Part shown: piece after piece, positions 7,523 through 15,640 of the stretch
How positions within the stretch are numbered: position 1 is the stretch's first letter
Layout of the letters: each line of letters starts with the position of its first letter
Assembly (NCBI RefSeq): GCF_030816505.1
Contig: NZ_JAUSYB010000001.1
Span: 2,232,001 to 2,296,000 of the forward strand
Length of the DNA: 64,000 nucleotides
Reading direction: 5' to 3'
Origin: Microbacterium sp. W4I20
GTDB taxonomy: Bacteria > Actinomycetota > Actinomycetes > Actinomycetales > Microbacteriaceae
Notes under the pieces: model-generated
The model's input: only the letters and a program-made list of their open reading frames with translations
What the model was told of the DNA's origin: nothing
The model's database searches: none
Translations under genes and position numbers: made by a program

Positions 7523-9091
7523 TCACCAGGGACTGGGCTCGTAGTCCTTCAGGAACACACCGTGGATGTCTTCGCCGGCCTCGCCGCGCACGATCGGGTC
7601 GTACACGCGCGCCGCGCCGTCGACCAGGTCGAGCGGGGCGTGGAAGCCCTCTTCGGCGAGACGCACCTTCGTGTAGTGCGGGCGCTCGTCAGTGATCCAG
7701 CCGGTGTCGACGGCCGTCATCAGGATGCCGTCGGTCTCGAGCATCTCGCCGGCGCTGGTGCGCGTGAGCATGTTCAGAGCGGCCTTCGCCATGTTGGTGT
7801 GCGGATGCCCCGGGCCCTTGTACCGGCGGGAGAACTGCCCCTCCATGGCCGAGACGTTCACGACGTACTTGCGGTGGGATTCGGATGCCGCCATCGACGC
7901 GCGGAGGCGACTGATCAGCAGGAACGGGGCGGTCGTGTTCGCGAGCTGCACCTCGAGCATCTCGAGCGGATCGACCTGGTCGATCGACTGCACCCAGCTG
8001 TTGGTGCGGTTCACGTCGGGCACGAGTCCGCCCGCGTCGATCGCGGTGCCGTCGGCGTGCTTCTCCAGCGACGATGAGCCGGGCGCCATGGCGAGGCGCG
8101 CGAGGTCCTCGGCCGTGAGCGCCTGACCGCCCTGCTCCGCGACCGTGCCGCCGAGAGCCGCGACCGACAGGAGCGGATGCGCGTCGACCGACGCCTGCAG
8201 CGCCTGCGGGTGCGGATCCGCGGTGTGCCCGAACGTCTCCATCTCGGGCAGCGGTCCGTCAGGCAGGGGCTGGAGCTCGGCATCCGCCAGCAGCGAGTAC
8301 GAACCCGGCGAGCGCCGCACGGTCTGCGCGGCGTTGTTGATCAGGATGTCGAGGGGGCCCTGCGCTGCCACCGAGTCGGCGAGGCCGATCACCTGGGCCG
8401 GGTCGCGCAGGTCGATGCCGACGACCCGCAGCCGGTGCAGCCAGTCCCCTGAGTCGGGCAGCGCCGAGAAGCGCCGCACCGCATCGCGCGGGAAGCGCGT
8501 CGTGATGGTCGTGTGCGCCCCATCGCGCAGCAGCCGCAGCGCGATGTGCATGCCGATCTTCGCGCGGCCGCCGGTGAGCAGCGCGCGCTTGCCGGTGAGG
8601 TCGGTCCGGGCGTTGCGCTTGCCGTGGCTGAAGCGCGCGCAGTCGGGGCAGAGCTGGTGATAGAACGCGTCGACCACGGTGTACGGCTGCTTGCAGATGT
8701 AGCAGTTGCGCGGCTTGAGCAGCTCGCCCGCGATCGGAGCATCCACCACGCTCGTCGCGAGATCGGCGCCGCGGGTCTCGTCGTCGATGCGGTCGGGCGC
8801 GCCGGTGGCGGTGCGGGCGACGACGGCCTTGTCGGCCTCGGCGATCGCATCGCGGATCTCCTTGCGGCGCACGCGCTTGACGGCTTTGAACATCGCGGCG
8901 GTGGCGTGGCGCACGGCCACGAAATCCGGATGCTCGTTGTCGATCTCATGCAGCTGGGACAGCACACGCAGGGTCGTCGCGAGATCGTCGGGATCGACGC
9001 CGGCGCCGAGCACGTCGCGGAGTTCGTCGCTCGCGGTGACCTCCTCGGCAGGGTCCCTGAGCTCGTCGAAGGGGCCAGGCGCATCGGTCAT
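7523..9091 (-). CDS. Long SDR oxidoreductase with N-terminal zinc-ribbon domain
   Basis: A 522-aa protein, about twice the usual SDR length. The first 125 residues are helical and acidic. A four-cysteine zinc-binding knuckle follows (C130-x2-C133 and C148-x2-C151, CYIC and CPDC). The SDR domain runs from about 160 with the nucleotide motif TGGRAKIGMHIA, LINNAAQT, and an active-site region around NVSAMEGQF with Y/K further on in the segment ending NMAKAALNM. A large insertion between the NNAA motif and the catalytic part (about 270-380) is also unusual. The substrate is unknown. The ATG at 9091 is the first with downstream conservation; the gene is monocistronic. Confidence 0.8.
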   Translation of the reverse strand: MTDAPGPFDELRDPAEEVTASDELRDVLGAGVDPDDLATTLRVLSQLHEIDNEHPDFVAVRHATAAMFKAVKRVRRKEIRDAIAEADKAVVARTATGAPDRIDDETRGADLATSVVDAPIAGELLKPRNCYICKQPYTVVDAFYHQLCPDCARFSHGKRNARTDLTGKRALLTGGRAKIGMHIALRLLRDGAHTTITTRFPRDAVRRFSALPDSGDWLHRLRVVGIDLRDPAQVIGLADSVAAQGPLDILINNAAQTVRRSPGSYSLLADAELQPLPDGPLPEMETFGHTADPHPQALQASVDAHPLLSVAALGGTVAEQGGQALTAEDLARLAMAPGSSSLEKHADGTAIDAGGLVPDVNRTNSWVQSIDQVDPLEMLEVQLANTTAPFLLISRLRASMAASESHRKYVVNVSAMEGQFSRRYKGPGHPHTNMAKAALNMLTRTSAGEMLETDGILMTAVDTGWITDERPHYTKVRLAEEGFHAPLDLVDGAARVYDPIVRGEAGEDIHGVFLKDYEPSPW

Positions 9092-9139
9092 TGTCCCGAT
9101 TTTACGCGACTGTCCTGGGGATTCGGCGCGCCGGCTCTT

Positions 9140-9165
9140 GATATGCAAGCCGTGACTTGCATATC
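9140..9165. promoter_or_regulatory. 26-bp palindrome, probable ArsR operator
   Basis: GATATGCAAG and CTTGCATATC form perfect 10-bp arms around CCGTGA, ending 8 bases before the start codon of the ArsR-family gene and 49 bases from the divergent SDR start. Position and symmetry match an autoregulatory ArsR/SmtB site, and it may also control the SDR. Confidence 0.6.
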
Positions 9166-9173
9166 ATGGCGGT

Positions 9174-9455
9174 ATGCCGGATGTGTTCCACGCTCTCGAT
9201 GACGAGACGCGGCGACTCATCCTCGACGAGCTGTCGGCGCGCGACGGGCAGACGCTGTTCGAGATCTGCACCACTCTGGCCATGCGGCACGGCGTCACCC
9301 TGACCCGTCAGGCGGTCTCGCAGCACCTCGCGGTGCTCGAATCCGCTGAACTCATCTCCACGGAACGGCGCGGTCGTTCCAAGTTCCACTACTTCCATCC
9401 CGAGCCCATCGCCCGCATCGCGGATCGCTGGCCGACCACCCGGAGCACCCCATGA
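9174..9455 (+). CDS. ArsR-family regulator
   Basis: A 93-aa winged-helix repressor: FHALDDETRRLILDELS at the N-terminus, helix-turn-helix LTRQAVSQHLAVLESAEL and wing STERRGRSKFHYF. No cysteine-rich metal box is seen, so it is more like the small-molecule-sensing members that accompany VOC or SRPBCC genes. Its stop overlaps the VOC gene's ATG by ATGA, indicating one operon, and a strong palindrome covers the promoter. Confidence 0.88.
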   Translation: MPDVFHALDDETRRLILDELSARDGQTLFEICTTLAMRHGVTLTRQAVSQHLAVLESAELISTERRGRSKFHYFHPEPIARIADRWPTTRSTP

Positions 9456-9844
9456 GAATCGAACTGACCAGCATCTTCGTCGACGACCAGCGCAAGGCGC
9501 TCGCCTTCTACACTGACGTCCTCGGATTCACGAAGCACCTCGACATCCCGCTCGGCGAGGACTCCTGGCTCACTGTGAAGTCGCCCGAGGCACCGGGAGG
9601 CCCGGAGCTGCTGCTCGAGCCCGCGGGCCACCCCGCGGTGAAGCCCTACCGCGATGCACTGGTCGAAGACGGCATCCCGCTCGCCCAGTTCGCGGTCGAC
9701 GACCTCGCCGCCGAACACGAACGCCTGACCGGTCTCGGCGTGGTCTTCACGCAGCCGCCGACCGACATCGGCTCGGCGCACGTGGCGGTGCTCGATGACA
9801 CCTGCGGCAACCTCATCCAGCTGATCCAGGTGAAGGCCGCGTAA
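9452..9844 (+). CDS. VOC/glyoxalase-fold protein
   Basis: A 130-aa vicinal-oxygen-chelate protein with two beta-alpha-beta-beta-beta modules: FVDDQRKALAFYTDVLGF in the first and DTCGNLIQLIQV closing the second. Histidine and glutamate positions fit a glyoxalase or fosfomycin/bleomycin-resistance fold, but the substrate cannot be named. It is translationally coupled to the ArsR-type repressor, which suggests inducible detoxification. Confidence 0.85.
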   Translation: MRIELTSIFVDDQRKALAFYTDVLGFTKHLDIPLGEDSWLTVKSPEAPGGPELLLEPAGHPAVKPYRDALVEDGIPLAQFAVDDLAAEHERLTGLGVVFTQPPTDIGSAHVAVLDDTCGNLIQLIQVKAA

Positions 9845-9875
9845 CCCGAGCAGGTCCGGGTGCCGCCCCTCGGCC

Positions 9876-9961
9876 GTGCACAACTCAGCAAGAACGGCAC
9901 CGAAACCGACGTTTCGGCGTGATCCAGGGGCCTGACGCGGAATTCTGGCTGAATTGTGCAC
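9876..9961. repeat. GTGCACAACTC palindromic element, copy 1 (86 bp)
   Basis: The left arm (9876-9892) and right arm match at about 15 of 17 positions. Both ends read GTGCACAA(C/T)TCAGC inward. It is 86 bp long, exactly the length of copy 2 at 12133. It follows the VOC stop and precedes the next plus-strand gene, so it may terminate transcription. Confidence 0.7.
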
Positions 9962-10053
9962 GCCGCCCGGCGCGGCAACTCCCACCGCGCAGCACTGGAT
10001 CACCCGCCCCCAGAACGGCTACCTTGGACGCGACGAGCGTCGAGAGGAACGCA

Positions 10054-11709
10054 TTGGGCGGATTCGAAGAGCAGGTCGAACAGGTCGAGATGGACCCGGT
10101 CATGTCGCCGACGCTGACCGACGATCAGTGGACGCGGCTCGTCGCGGCCGGCACCCCCGAAGACGTCGCCGCCGGCGACCACGTGTTCCGCACCGGCGAC
10201 TCGGGCTACGACCTGATCGTCATCGAGTCCGGCGAGGTCGAGATCGTCCGCGATGCGCTGCGCTGGATGGGCGAGATCGTCATCACGACGATGGGTCCGC
10301 GCACGTTCGCCGGCGAGCTCGGGCTGCTCAACGGGCAGGGGGCGTTCCTGACCGCGCGCGTGACGAAGCCGGGACGGGTGCATCGCGTGACCCGCGCCGC
10401 TCTCCGCACTCTCATGAACGAGGACGATGAGCTGTGCGACCTCATCCTGCACGCGCTGTGGGCCCGGCGGGAGTCGCTGCGCACGGGACCCGCGGCCATG
10501 ACGCTGAAGTTCGTCGGGACCTCGTCGTCCAGCGATTTCCTGGCACTGCGCCGCTTCGCCGAGCGTCTCGACCTCGTGCACAAGGCCGTGACGGTCGCGC
10601 CCGATGACCTGAGTTCGCTCGGCACACACGAGATCACCGTCGACGATCTTCCGGTCGCTTATATCCAGGGCGAGCCGCTGCGGCACGCGACCCCCGGACT
10701 CGTCGCCGAGCGACTCGGCCTCAGCTACCAGGCGCACGCCGACGAGGTCGTCGACCTCGTCGTGGTCGGCGGCGGTCCCGCCGGCCTCGCGGCCGCCATC
10801 TACGGCGCCTCCGAGGGACTGAGCACCGTGCTGCTGGATGCCGTCGCGCCCGGTGGCCAGGCCGCCGCCACCTCGCGCATCGAGAACTTCCTCGGCTTCC
10901 CGTTCGGCGTCAGCGGAGGCGATCTGATCGGCCAGGCGATCCTGCAGGCGCTGAAGTTCGGCGTGCGGGTCTACGCCCCGTGCGAGGCGACGGGGCTCAC
11001 CCGGGTCGGGCCCGACCTGCTCGATGTCACACTCTCGGACGGTCGCCTGATCCGCGCGCGCAGTGTGATCGTCACCTCGGGAGCCGCGTATCGCCGCCTC
11101 GACCTCGACCGCTGGACGGACTTCGAGCGGTCAGGCGTCTACTACGCCGCGACACCCCTCGAGCTGCGCCAGGTGCAGGGCAAGCCGGTCGTCGTGGTCG
11201 GCGGCGCGAACTCCGCCGGTCAAGCCGCGCTGTACCTCTCGTCCCACGGCTCGCCGGTGCACCTCGTCGTACGCGGCCACGACCTGGGCGCGCGCATGTC
11301 GAGCTACCTCGCCGACCGGCTGGCCGACGACCCGCGCGTGCAGGTGCACACCGCATCCAACGTCGTCGGCCTCGACGGGAACGGCACACTCGAGTCGGTG
11401 CGCATCGACACCGTCGGCGAGGTCGACGCCCGCGGCCTGTTCTGCTTCATCGGGGCGACGCCGGCGACCTCCTGGCTGCCGACGCTCGACCGCGACGCCG
11501 AGGGATTCATCCGCACCGGGACCGACGTCGGCATCCAGACCCTCGAACAGTGGCAGGGCCTCGGCCGCGAGCCGTTGCCGTTCGAGACGTCGGCGCCACG
11601 GGTGTTCGCCGCCGGAGACGTGCGGCGCGGGTCGATGAAGCGCGTGGCGGCCGCGGTCGGTGAAGGGTCGAGTGCCGTGGCATCCGTCCACCGCGCACTG
11701 GCGTTCTAG
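10054..11709 (+). CDS. Cyclic-nucleotide-binding domain fused to thioredoxin-reductase-like flavoprotein
   Basis: A 551-aa two-part protein. A CAP/CNB-type sensor domain covers about residues 25-140 (GDHVFRTGDSGYDLIVIESG, TFAGELGLLNGQ). A linker region follows, then a low-molecular-weight thioredoxin-reductase fold from about 230 to the end, with FAD motif VVGGGPAGLAAAIYG, a second Rossmann VVVVGGANSAGQAAL and the C-terminal FAGDVR. The redox-active CxxC of true thioredoxin reductases is absent: the matching segment reads YYAATPLE. The enzyme is therefore unlikely to reduce thioredoxin directly. I chose the TTG at 10054, which has GAGAGGA seven bases upstream; ATG 10090 is the alternative. 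The UBP-finger gene follows by 13 bases. Confidence 0.82.
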   Translation: MGGFEEQVEQVEMDPVMSPTLTDDQWTRLVAAGTPEDVAAGDHVFRTGDSGYDLIVIESGEVEIVRDALRWMGEIVITTMGPRTFAGELGLLNGQGAFLTARVTKPGRVHRVTRAALRTLMNEDDELCDLILHALWARRESLRTGPAAMTLKFVGTSSSSDFLALRRFAERLDLVHKAVTVAPDDLSSLGTHEITVDDLPVAYIQGEPLRHATPGLVAERLGLSYQAHADEVVDLVVVGGGPAGLAAAIYGASEGLSTVLLDAVAPGGQAAATSRIENFLGFPFGVSGGDLIGQAILQALKFGVRVYAPCEATGLTRVGPDLLDVTLSDGRLIRARSVIVTSGAAYRRLDLDRWTDFERSGVYYAATPLELRQVQGKPVVVVGGANSAGQAALYLSSHGSPVHLVVRGHDLGARMSSYLADRLADDPRVQVHTASNVVGLDGNGTLESVRIDTVGEVDARGLFCFIGATPATSWLPTLDRDAEGFIRTGTDVGIQTLEQWQGLGREPLPFETSAPRVFAAGDVRRGSMKRVAAAVGEGSSAVASVHRALAF

Positions 11710-11722
11710 AGAGGGAGAGATG

Positions 11723-12067
11723 ATGAGTTCGGATATCGACACGAATGCCGCACCGTCCGGGACCGGATGCGTGGAATGCGACGCCGACGGCGGATTCTGG
11801 GTGCATCTGCGGCGCTGCGCGGCCTGCGGACACGTCGGATGCTGCGACACCTCACCGGAGCAGCACGCCACCGCGCACTTCAAGGAGACCGGGCACCGGC
11901 TCATCCAGAGCTTCGAGCCGGGTGAGGACTGGTACTGGGACTTCGTCGACGAGTCCACGTTCGAGGGTCCGGAGCTGGCGGCGCCGACGAGCCATCCCGC
12001 CGATCAGCCGGTGCCCGGTCCGGCCGGCCGCGTGCCGGCGAACTGGCAGGAGCTCATCCACGACTGA
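11723..12067 (+). CDS. UBP-type zinc-finger protein
   Basis: A 114-aa protein consisting of one ZnF-UBP domain: CVECDADGGFWVHLRRCAACG, then HVGCCD and paired histidines in HATAHFKETGHRLI, followed by an aromatic EDWYWDF segment and a Pro-rich tail. In eukaryotes this fold binds the ubiquitin C-terminus. Actinobacteria have none of that machinery here, and bacterial copies commonly sit next to CNB-TrxR-like flavoproteins, as this one does. ATG 11723 is preferred over 11720 because it lies about six bases after the GGGAG ribosome site. It probably partners the upstream flavoprotein. Confidence 0.85.
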   Translation: MSSDIDTNAAPSGTGCVECDADGGFWVHLRRCAACGHVGCCDTSPEQHATAHFKETGHRLIQSFEPGEDWYWDFVDESTFEGPELAAPTSHPADQPVPGPAGRVPANWQELIHD

Positions 12068-12132
12068 CGGGCCATCGGGCCTGTCTCGCGCCCGACGGAT
12101 GCACGGCCTCCGGCGCTCGGCGATCCGGGCCG

Positions 12133-12218
12133 GTGAACAACTCCTCCAGAATGTGCGTGAACCGGTGAAAACCGCCTCGAATCCGGGGCTCCTAGCTCGT
12201 TCTGGAGGAGTTGTGCAC
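12133..12218. repeat. GTGCACAACTC palindromic element, copy 2 (86 bp)
   Basis: The arms GTG(A/C)ACAACTCCTCCAGAA are near-perfect 19-20 bp inverted repeats with ends at 12133 and 12218. It is the same length as copy 1, and its arms match copy 3 at 24611. It lies between the UBP-finger stop and the next plus-strand gene. Confidence 0.72.
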
Positions 12219-12251
12219 GCGTGCGGACCCTGACAGGCGGAGAATGACCGG

Positions 12252-12695
12252 ATGGACTCCACAGATCCGCACGTGCTCGGCCCCGGGCTCCTGCCGACGC
12301 CGTTCACCGCCGACGAGATCCGCGACGCCACAGGGCCGGGCAGGGTCATCCGGCTGCTGCTCGAGGGTCCGGACGGCCCGCTCGGCGAGCACGTCAACCG
12401 ATTCCGGGAGACGGATGCCGAGGGCGCGACCCTCGACCGCTGGGCCGCCGCCGACCCGAAGGCCGTGGTGTCGCACCGGGTGACCTGGACCGAGTTGCAA
12501 GGTCACGCCGCGTTCGATGCCGGCACGACGAGCGTGTCGACCGTGTCGCTGACCACACCCCTCGGAGACCTGACCTGCCGGAGGTACGACACCGACGACG
12601 GCGTCTTCTGGTTCTCGGTCGATCACCCCGGGATGCCGGTGCAGTACGAGTCGGACGGCATCCGCACGACCGTGCTCGGCATCGACAGCGACTGA
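12252..12695 (+). CDS. Conserved-looking hypothetical protein
   Basis: A 147-aa soluble protein that I do not recognise. It starts MDSTDPHVLGPGLLPTPFTA and has a helical N-terminal half (FTADEIRDATGPGRVIRLL) and a beta-rich C-terminal half (VSTVSLTTPLGDLTCRRYD). There are no transmembrane segments, signal peptide or catalytic motifs. Codon use matches its neighbours and it stands alone between two palindromic elements. Confidence 0.75.
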   Translation: MDSTDPHVLGPGLLPTPFTADEIRDATGPGRVIRLLLEGPDGPLGEHVNRFRETDAEGATLDRWAAADPKAVVSHRVTWTELQGHAAFDAGTTSVSTVSLTTPLGDLTCRRYDTDDGVFWFSVDHPGMPVQYESDGIRTTVLGIDSD

Positions 12696-12736
12696 CCTCA
12701 CGGCGCCCCGCCCGCGCCCGCCCGCCCGACACCCGC

Positions 12737-12816
12737 CACGATCTGCGGACCTTGTCACGATTCGCGGAGCTTTCCCGCGAAGCATCCGCTGATCGTGAAC
12801 CGGTCCGCAGATCGTG
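12737..12816. terminator. Nested inverted repeat
   Basis: Forward words CACGATCTGCGGACC (12737) and CACGATTCGCGGA (12756) are followed by reverse complements TCCGCTGATCGTG (12785) and GGTCCGCAGATCGTG (12802). This is an L1-L2-R2-R1 arrangement like that at 4850. It follows the hypothetical gene's stop and precedes the M4 peptidase by about 60 bases. Confidence 0.6.
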
Positions 12817-12878
12817 ACACCGCGGCTGTAGCCGAACGTCCGATGCCCGACGTCGGCACCCCGGCGTAGGGTCGCATC

Positions 12879-13949
12879 ATGAGCAGCACAGCATCTGAAA
12901 ACCGTCTCGGGGTCGTCCCCTCCTACCTGCTCGCGCGCCTGGCCGAGTCGGGCCGCTTCCCCCGGGCCGCCGCCGCCGCGCGTCAGACGCTCACCGCAGG
13001 CCGGCCGCCCTTCCGCGCGCGCATCGACCTGTCCATCGACGAGAACGGCGACCTGGTGGCCCAGCTCTCCGACGCTCCCAACCGCACGATCAGCGATGCC
13101 GGCAACACGCAGGAGCTCCCCGGCATCGTGGTGCGCAGCGAAGACGACGAGCCCGTGGCCGACACCTCGGTGAACGAGGCGTTCGACGGACTGGGCGCGA
13201 CGTTCGAGATGCTTCTCACCGCGTTCGGCCGCAACTCGCTCGACGACGCCGGAGCGCCGCTCGACGCGAGTGTGCACTACGGCGTCGACTACGACAACGC
13301 CTTCTGGGACGGCGAGCGCATGGTGTTCGGAGACGGCGACGGCGAGGTGTTCCGCGGGTTCACCGGGTCCACCACGGTCATCGGTCACGAACTCGCGCAC
13401 GGCGTCGTGCAGCACACCGCGAACCTCGAGTACCAGGGCCAGCCCGGTGCGCTCAACGAATCGATCGCCGACGTGTTCGGCGCCCTCACCGAGCAGTACG
13501 CGAAGGGCCAGACGGCCGATCAGGCGAGCTGGCTCATCGGCGCCGAGATCTTCACCGAGGCCGTCGAGGGCAGCGCGCTGCGGTCGATGATCGAACCGGG
13601 AACGGCATACGACGACGACGAGCTCGGCAAAGATCCGCAGCCCGCGCACATGAGCGACTTCGTGCGCACGACGGAAGACAACGGCGGAGTGCACATCAAC
13701 TCCGGCATCCCCAACCGCGCGTTCGCCCTGTTCGCGATCGACCTCGGCGGCAACGCCTGGGAACGCGCGGGCACCGTGTGGTATCGCACCCTCACCGGAG
13801 GCCTGTCGAGCACGGCGACGTTCACCGAGTTCGCCGACGCCACCCTGGCTGCCGCGGAGACCGTCGACGATGAGACGGCTGCTGCCGCTCGACGTGCGTG
13901 GACGGCCGTGGGAGTCTATGCGGATGAGCGAGTCCCCTCCACCGACTGA
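12879..13949 (+). CDS. M4 (thermolysin-like) metallopeptidase, protealysin type
   Basis: A 356-aa zinc peptidase. Zinc ligands are H170 and H174 in HELAH and E194 in GALNESIADVFGA; the catalytic histidine is H272 in GVHINSG. The N-terminus begins with a short propeptide carrying VVPSYLLARLA, like the PPL motif of protealysin-type enzymes, and there is no signal peptide or C-terminal secretion domain. This is much shorter than classical thermolysin precursors (over 500 aa). The absence of a signal implies cytoplasmic synthesis and release or transport by a non-Sec route. The downstream gene, overlapping by 26 bases, encodes an emfourin-like inhibitor. Confidence 0.92.
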   Translation: MSSTASENRLGVVPSYLLARLAESGRFPRAAAAARQTLTAGRPPFRARIDLSIDENGDLVAQLSDAPNRTISDAGNTQELPGIVVRSEDDEPVADTSVNEAFDGLGATFEMLLTAFGRNSLDDAGAPLDASVHYGVDYDNAFWDGERMVFGDGDGEVFRGFTGSTTVIGHELAHGVVQHTANLEYQGQPGALNESIADVFGALTEQYAKGQTADQASWLIGAEIFTEAVEGSALRSMIEPGTAYDDDELGKDPQPAHMSDFVRTTEDNGGVHINSGIPNRAFALFAIDLGGNAWERAGTVWYRTLTGGLSSTATFTEFADATLAAAETVDDETAAAARRAWTAVGVYADERVPSTD

Positions 13950-14238
13950 CCTGCGTGTCGTGATCGCGGTGGTGCGCACGGGTGGCATCGCCGGCATCCG
14001 TCGTCAGTGGCGGGTCGAGGCGGAGGCCCCCGACGCCGACGACTGGATCACCCTCATCGACAGCTGTCCCTGGGATCAGGAGACGGATGCCGAGGCCGGC
14101 GCCGACCGATTCGTCTGGCGCATCCGCGCCCGCACGCCCTCCGAGCAGCGCGAGCGCGAACTGAGCGACTCCGCGGTCGACGGGCCGTGGCGGGCCCTCG
14201 TCGATGCGGTGCGCGCGGCCTCACGCCGCGAGGAGTGA
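13924..14238 (+). CDS. Emfourin-like inhibitor of M4 peptidase
   Basis: A 104-aa small protein. Near its N-terminus it carries the signature VRTGGIAGIRRQWRVE, closely resembling the SGGFAGI(T/R)xxW segment of emfourins, the proteinaceous inhibitors encoded next to protealysin-like peptidases. A beta-rich body follows (FVWRIRART) and a C-terminal helix (WRALVDAVRAA). ATG 13924 is nine bases after GGGAG; ATG 13918 is also possible. The gene overlaps the end of the peptidase gene, so the two are made together, as expected for an enzyme and the inhibitor that guards the cytoplasm from it. Confidence 0.78.
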   Translation: MSESPPPTDLRVVIAVVRTGGIAGIRRQWRVEAEAPDADDWITLIDSCPWDQETDAEAGADRFVWRIRARTPSEQRERELSDSAVDGPWRALVDAVRAASRREE

Positions 14239-14296
14239 TTGTCAATCCGGTGTGAATCCGGCCACCCGCCGGGCAAGGCGGGAGAGACTGGGACCC

Positions 14297-14545
14297 ATGG
14301 GATTGTTCCAGCAGCGCAAGGACGAAGAAGAGAATCAGTGGACGCTTCCGTCCGAGCCCCTCGATCGTGACCGCACCGATGTGCTCGACGAGGCGCCGGC
14401 GGTCGACCCGATGACTCTCGGGCTGGGTCTCGGTGCCGGTGTCGACGTGAACTCGATCGTCTTCCCGGTCGCACCTCCCGCTCCCGCAGCATTCTCCGTA
14501 GAGAACCGCGAGCCCGAAAGCGAGACGGACGAGACAGACGCCTGA
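14297..14545 (+). CDS. Small acidic hypothetical protein
   Basis: An 82-aa acidic protein starting MGLFQQRKDEEENQW, with a central Gly/Leu stretch (MTLGLGLGAGVDVNSI), an alanine/proline segment and an acidic tail ETDETDA. It is predicted to be largely disordered. I recognise no domain. The start ATG has a purine-rich GGGAGAGACTGGGA leader. It sits just before RNase HI without overlap. Confidence 0.65.
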   Translation: MGLFQQRKDEEENQWTLPSEPLDRDRTDVLDEAPAVDPMTLGLGLGAGVDVNSIVFPVAPPAPAAFSVENREPESETDETDA

Positions 14546-14598
14546 CGAGCGGGCACCGGTAGTCCGGCTCCACCGCCGGCCGCGGCTACGGTGGAGGG

Positions 14599-15423
14599 AT
14601 GACGATCACCGCCGCCGCAGACGGCTCCGCCCTGGGCAACCCCGGCCCCAACGGGTGGGCCTGGTACATCGACGACGACAACTGGGCGGCAGGCGGCTCT
14701 CCGCACGGCACGAACAACCAGGGTGAGCTGCAGGCAGTGCTCGAGCTCCTCCGGGCGACGGCCGGCACCGACGAGAAGCTGCACATCTGGTGCGACAGCC
14801 GCTATGTGATCGACTCCGTGACGAAGTGGATGCCGGGCTGGAAGCGCAAGGGGTGGCGCAAGTCCGACGGTGGCCCCGTGCTCAACCGCGACCTGCTCGA
14901 GGGCATCGACGAAGCGATGCGCGGTCGCGACGTGCAGTTCTCGTGGGTCAAGGGGCACGCCGGCGATGACCTGAACGAGGCGGCCGACGAGCGCGCCAAC
15001 GCGGCGGCGACCGCCTACAAGAACAAGCAGGAGCCGCGCCGCGGTCCGGGGTTCACGCGAGCGACCGGCGGCGGGGCCGCCGTCGCAGCCTCCGCACCGG
15101 TCGCAGCGGGCGCCTCGCCCTCGAGAGCCGGGACCCCGGCATCCGGGACCTCGACATCCGGGGCCTCGGCATCCGCGCCCGCCGGATCAGGGCAGACCGG
15201 ATCAGGGCAGACCAGCACCCCCATAACGCCGCCCGCACAGCTGTGGGCAGAAGCATCCGATCTGCTCGACGGACTCGACGCGCCCTTCGCCTCCGACGCC
15301 CCGCGTGAGAGCGACCCGATCGAGCTGCGCATCCCGCTGACCCCCGATGAGCACGCCCGCTTGCGCGACCGGGCCGAAGCCCAGGGCATCTCGCTGGAGG
15401 AAGCGCTCCGCCGCCTGATCTGA
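14599..15423 (+). CDS. rnhA: Ribonuclease HI with long C-terminal extension
   Basis: A 274-aa protein. The first 145 residues are RNase HI, which cleaves RNA in RNA-DNA hybrids: D8 in AADGSALGNPGP, E in NNQGELQAVLE, D in IWCDSRYVID, and H/D in VKGHAGDDLNEAADERAN. Typical RNase HI is about 150 aa. Here a low-complexity Ala/Gly/Ser linker (about 150-205) leads to a C-terminal module with IELRIPLTPDEHARLRDRAEAQ and SLEEALRRLI. This resembles a ribbon-helix-helix DNA-binding motif in pattern. The extension may anchor the enzyme on nucleic acid. Confidence 0.92.
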   Translation: MTITAAADGSALGNPGPNGWAWYIDDDNWAAGGSPHGTNNQGELQAVLELLRATAGTDEKLHIWCDSRYVIDSVTKWMPGWKRKGWRKSDGGPVLNRDLLEGIDEAMRGRDVQFSWVKGHAGDDLNEAADERANAAATAYKNKQEPRRGPGFTRATGGGAAVAASAPVAAGASPSRAGTPASGTSTSGASASAPAGSGQTGSGQTSTPITPPAQLWAEASDLLDGLDAPFASDAPRESDPIELRIPLTPDEHARLRDRAEAQGISLEEALRRLI

Positions 15424-15485
15424 TATTCCGGTATTAGATTCACGCGCATCCATCCGAAGGGTGTTCCCCGGGCACCGGGCTTGGA

Positions 15486-15640
15486 TACATTCACCTCAGC
15501 CCCCGCTGTGTCGGGGGTGGCGATCGCCTCCGTCTTCAGCGGACGCGATCGCGAGGTCCTCGGGGGAGGGCGAGCAAGGCGGTGAGTGGCACGTTCGGCG
15601 TGCCACTCAGGCGCCGTGTCAGCTCGGCGCAAGGGAGCGA
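15486..15640 (+). promoter_or_regulatory. Structured 5' leader of the surface-protein gene
   Basis: After a possible -10 box (TACATT, 15486) the sequence can form at least three hairpins: CCCCCG/CGGGGG near 15500-15516, a perfect 10-bp stem with a TTCGG loop (15584-15593 with 15599-15608), and GCGCC/GGCGC at 15611-15630 just before the ribosome site AGGGAG. GCGATCGC also occurs twice (15520, 15544). Function is unknown; it may stabilise the message or regulate translation. Confidence 0.45.

Noticed and set aside
10054..11709. Calling the flavoprotein a functional thioredoxin reductase
   Set aside because: The CxxC that defines thioredoxin reductases is missing at the expected place.
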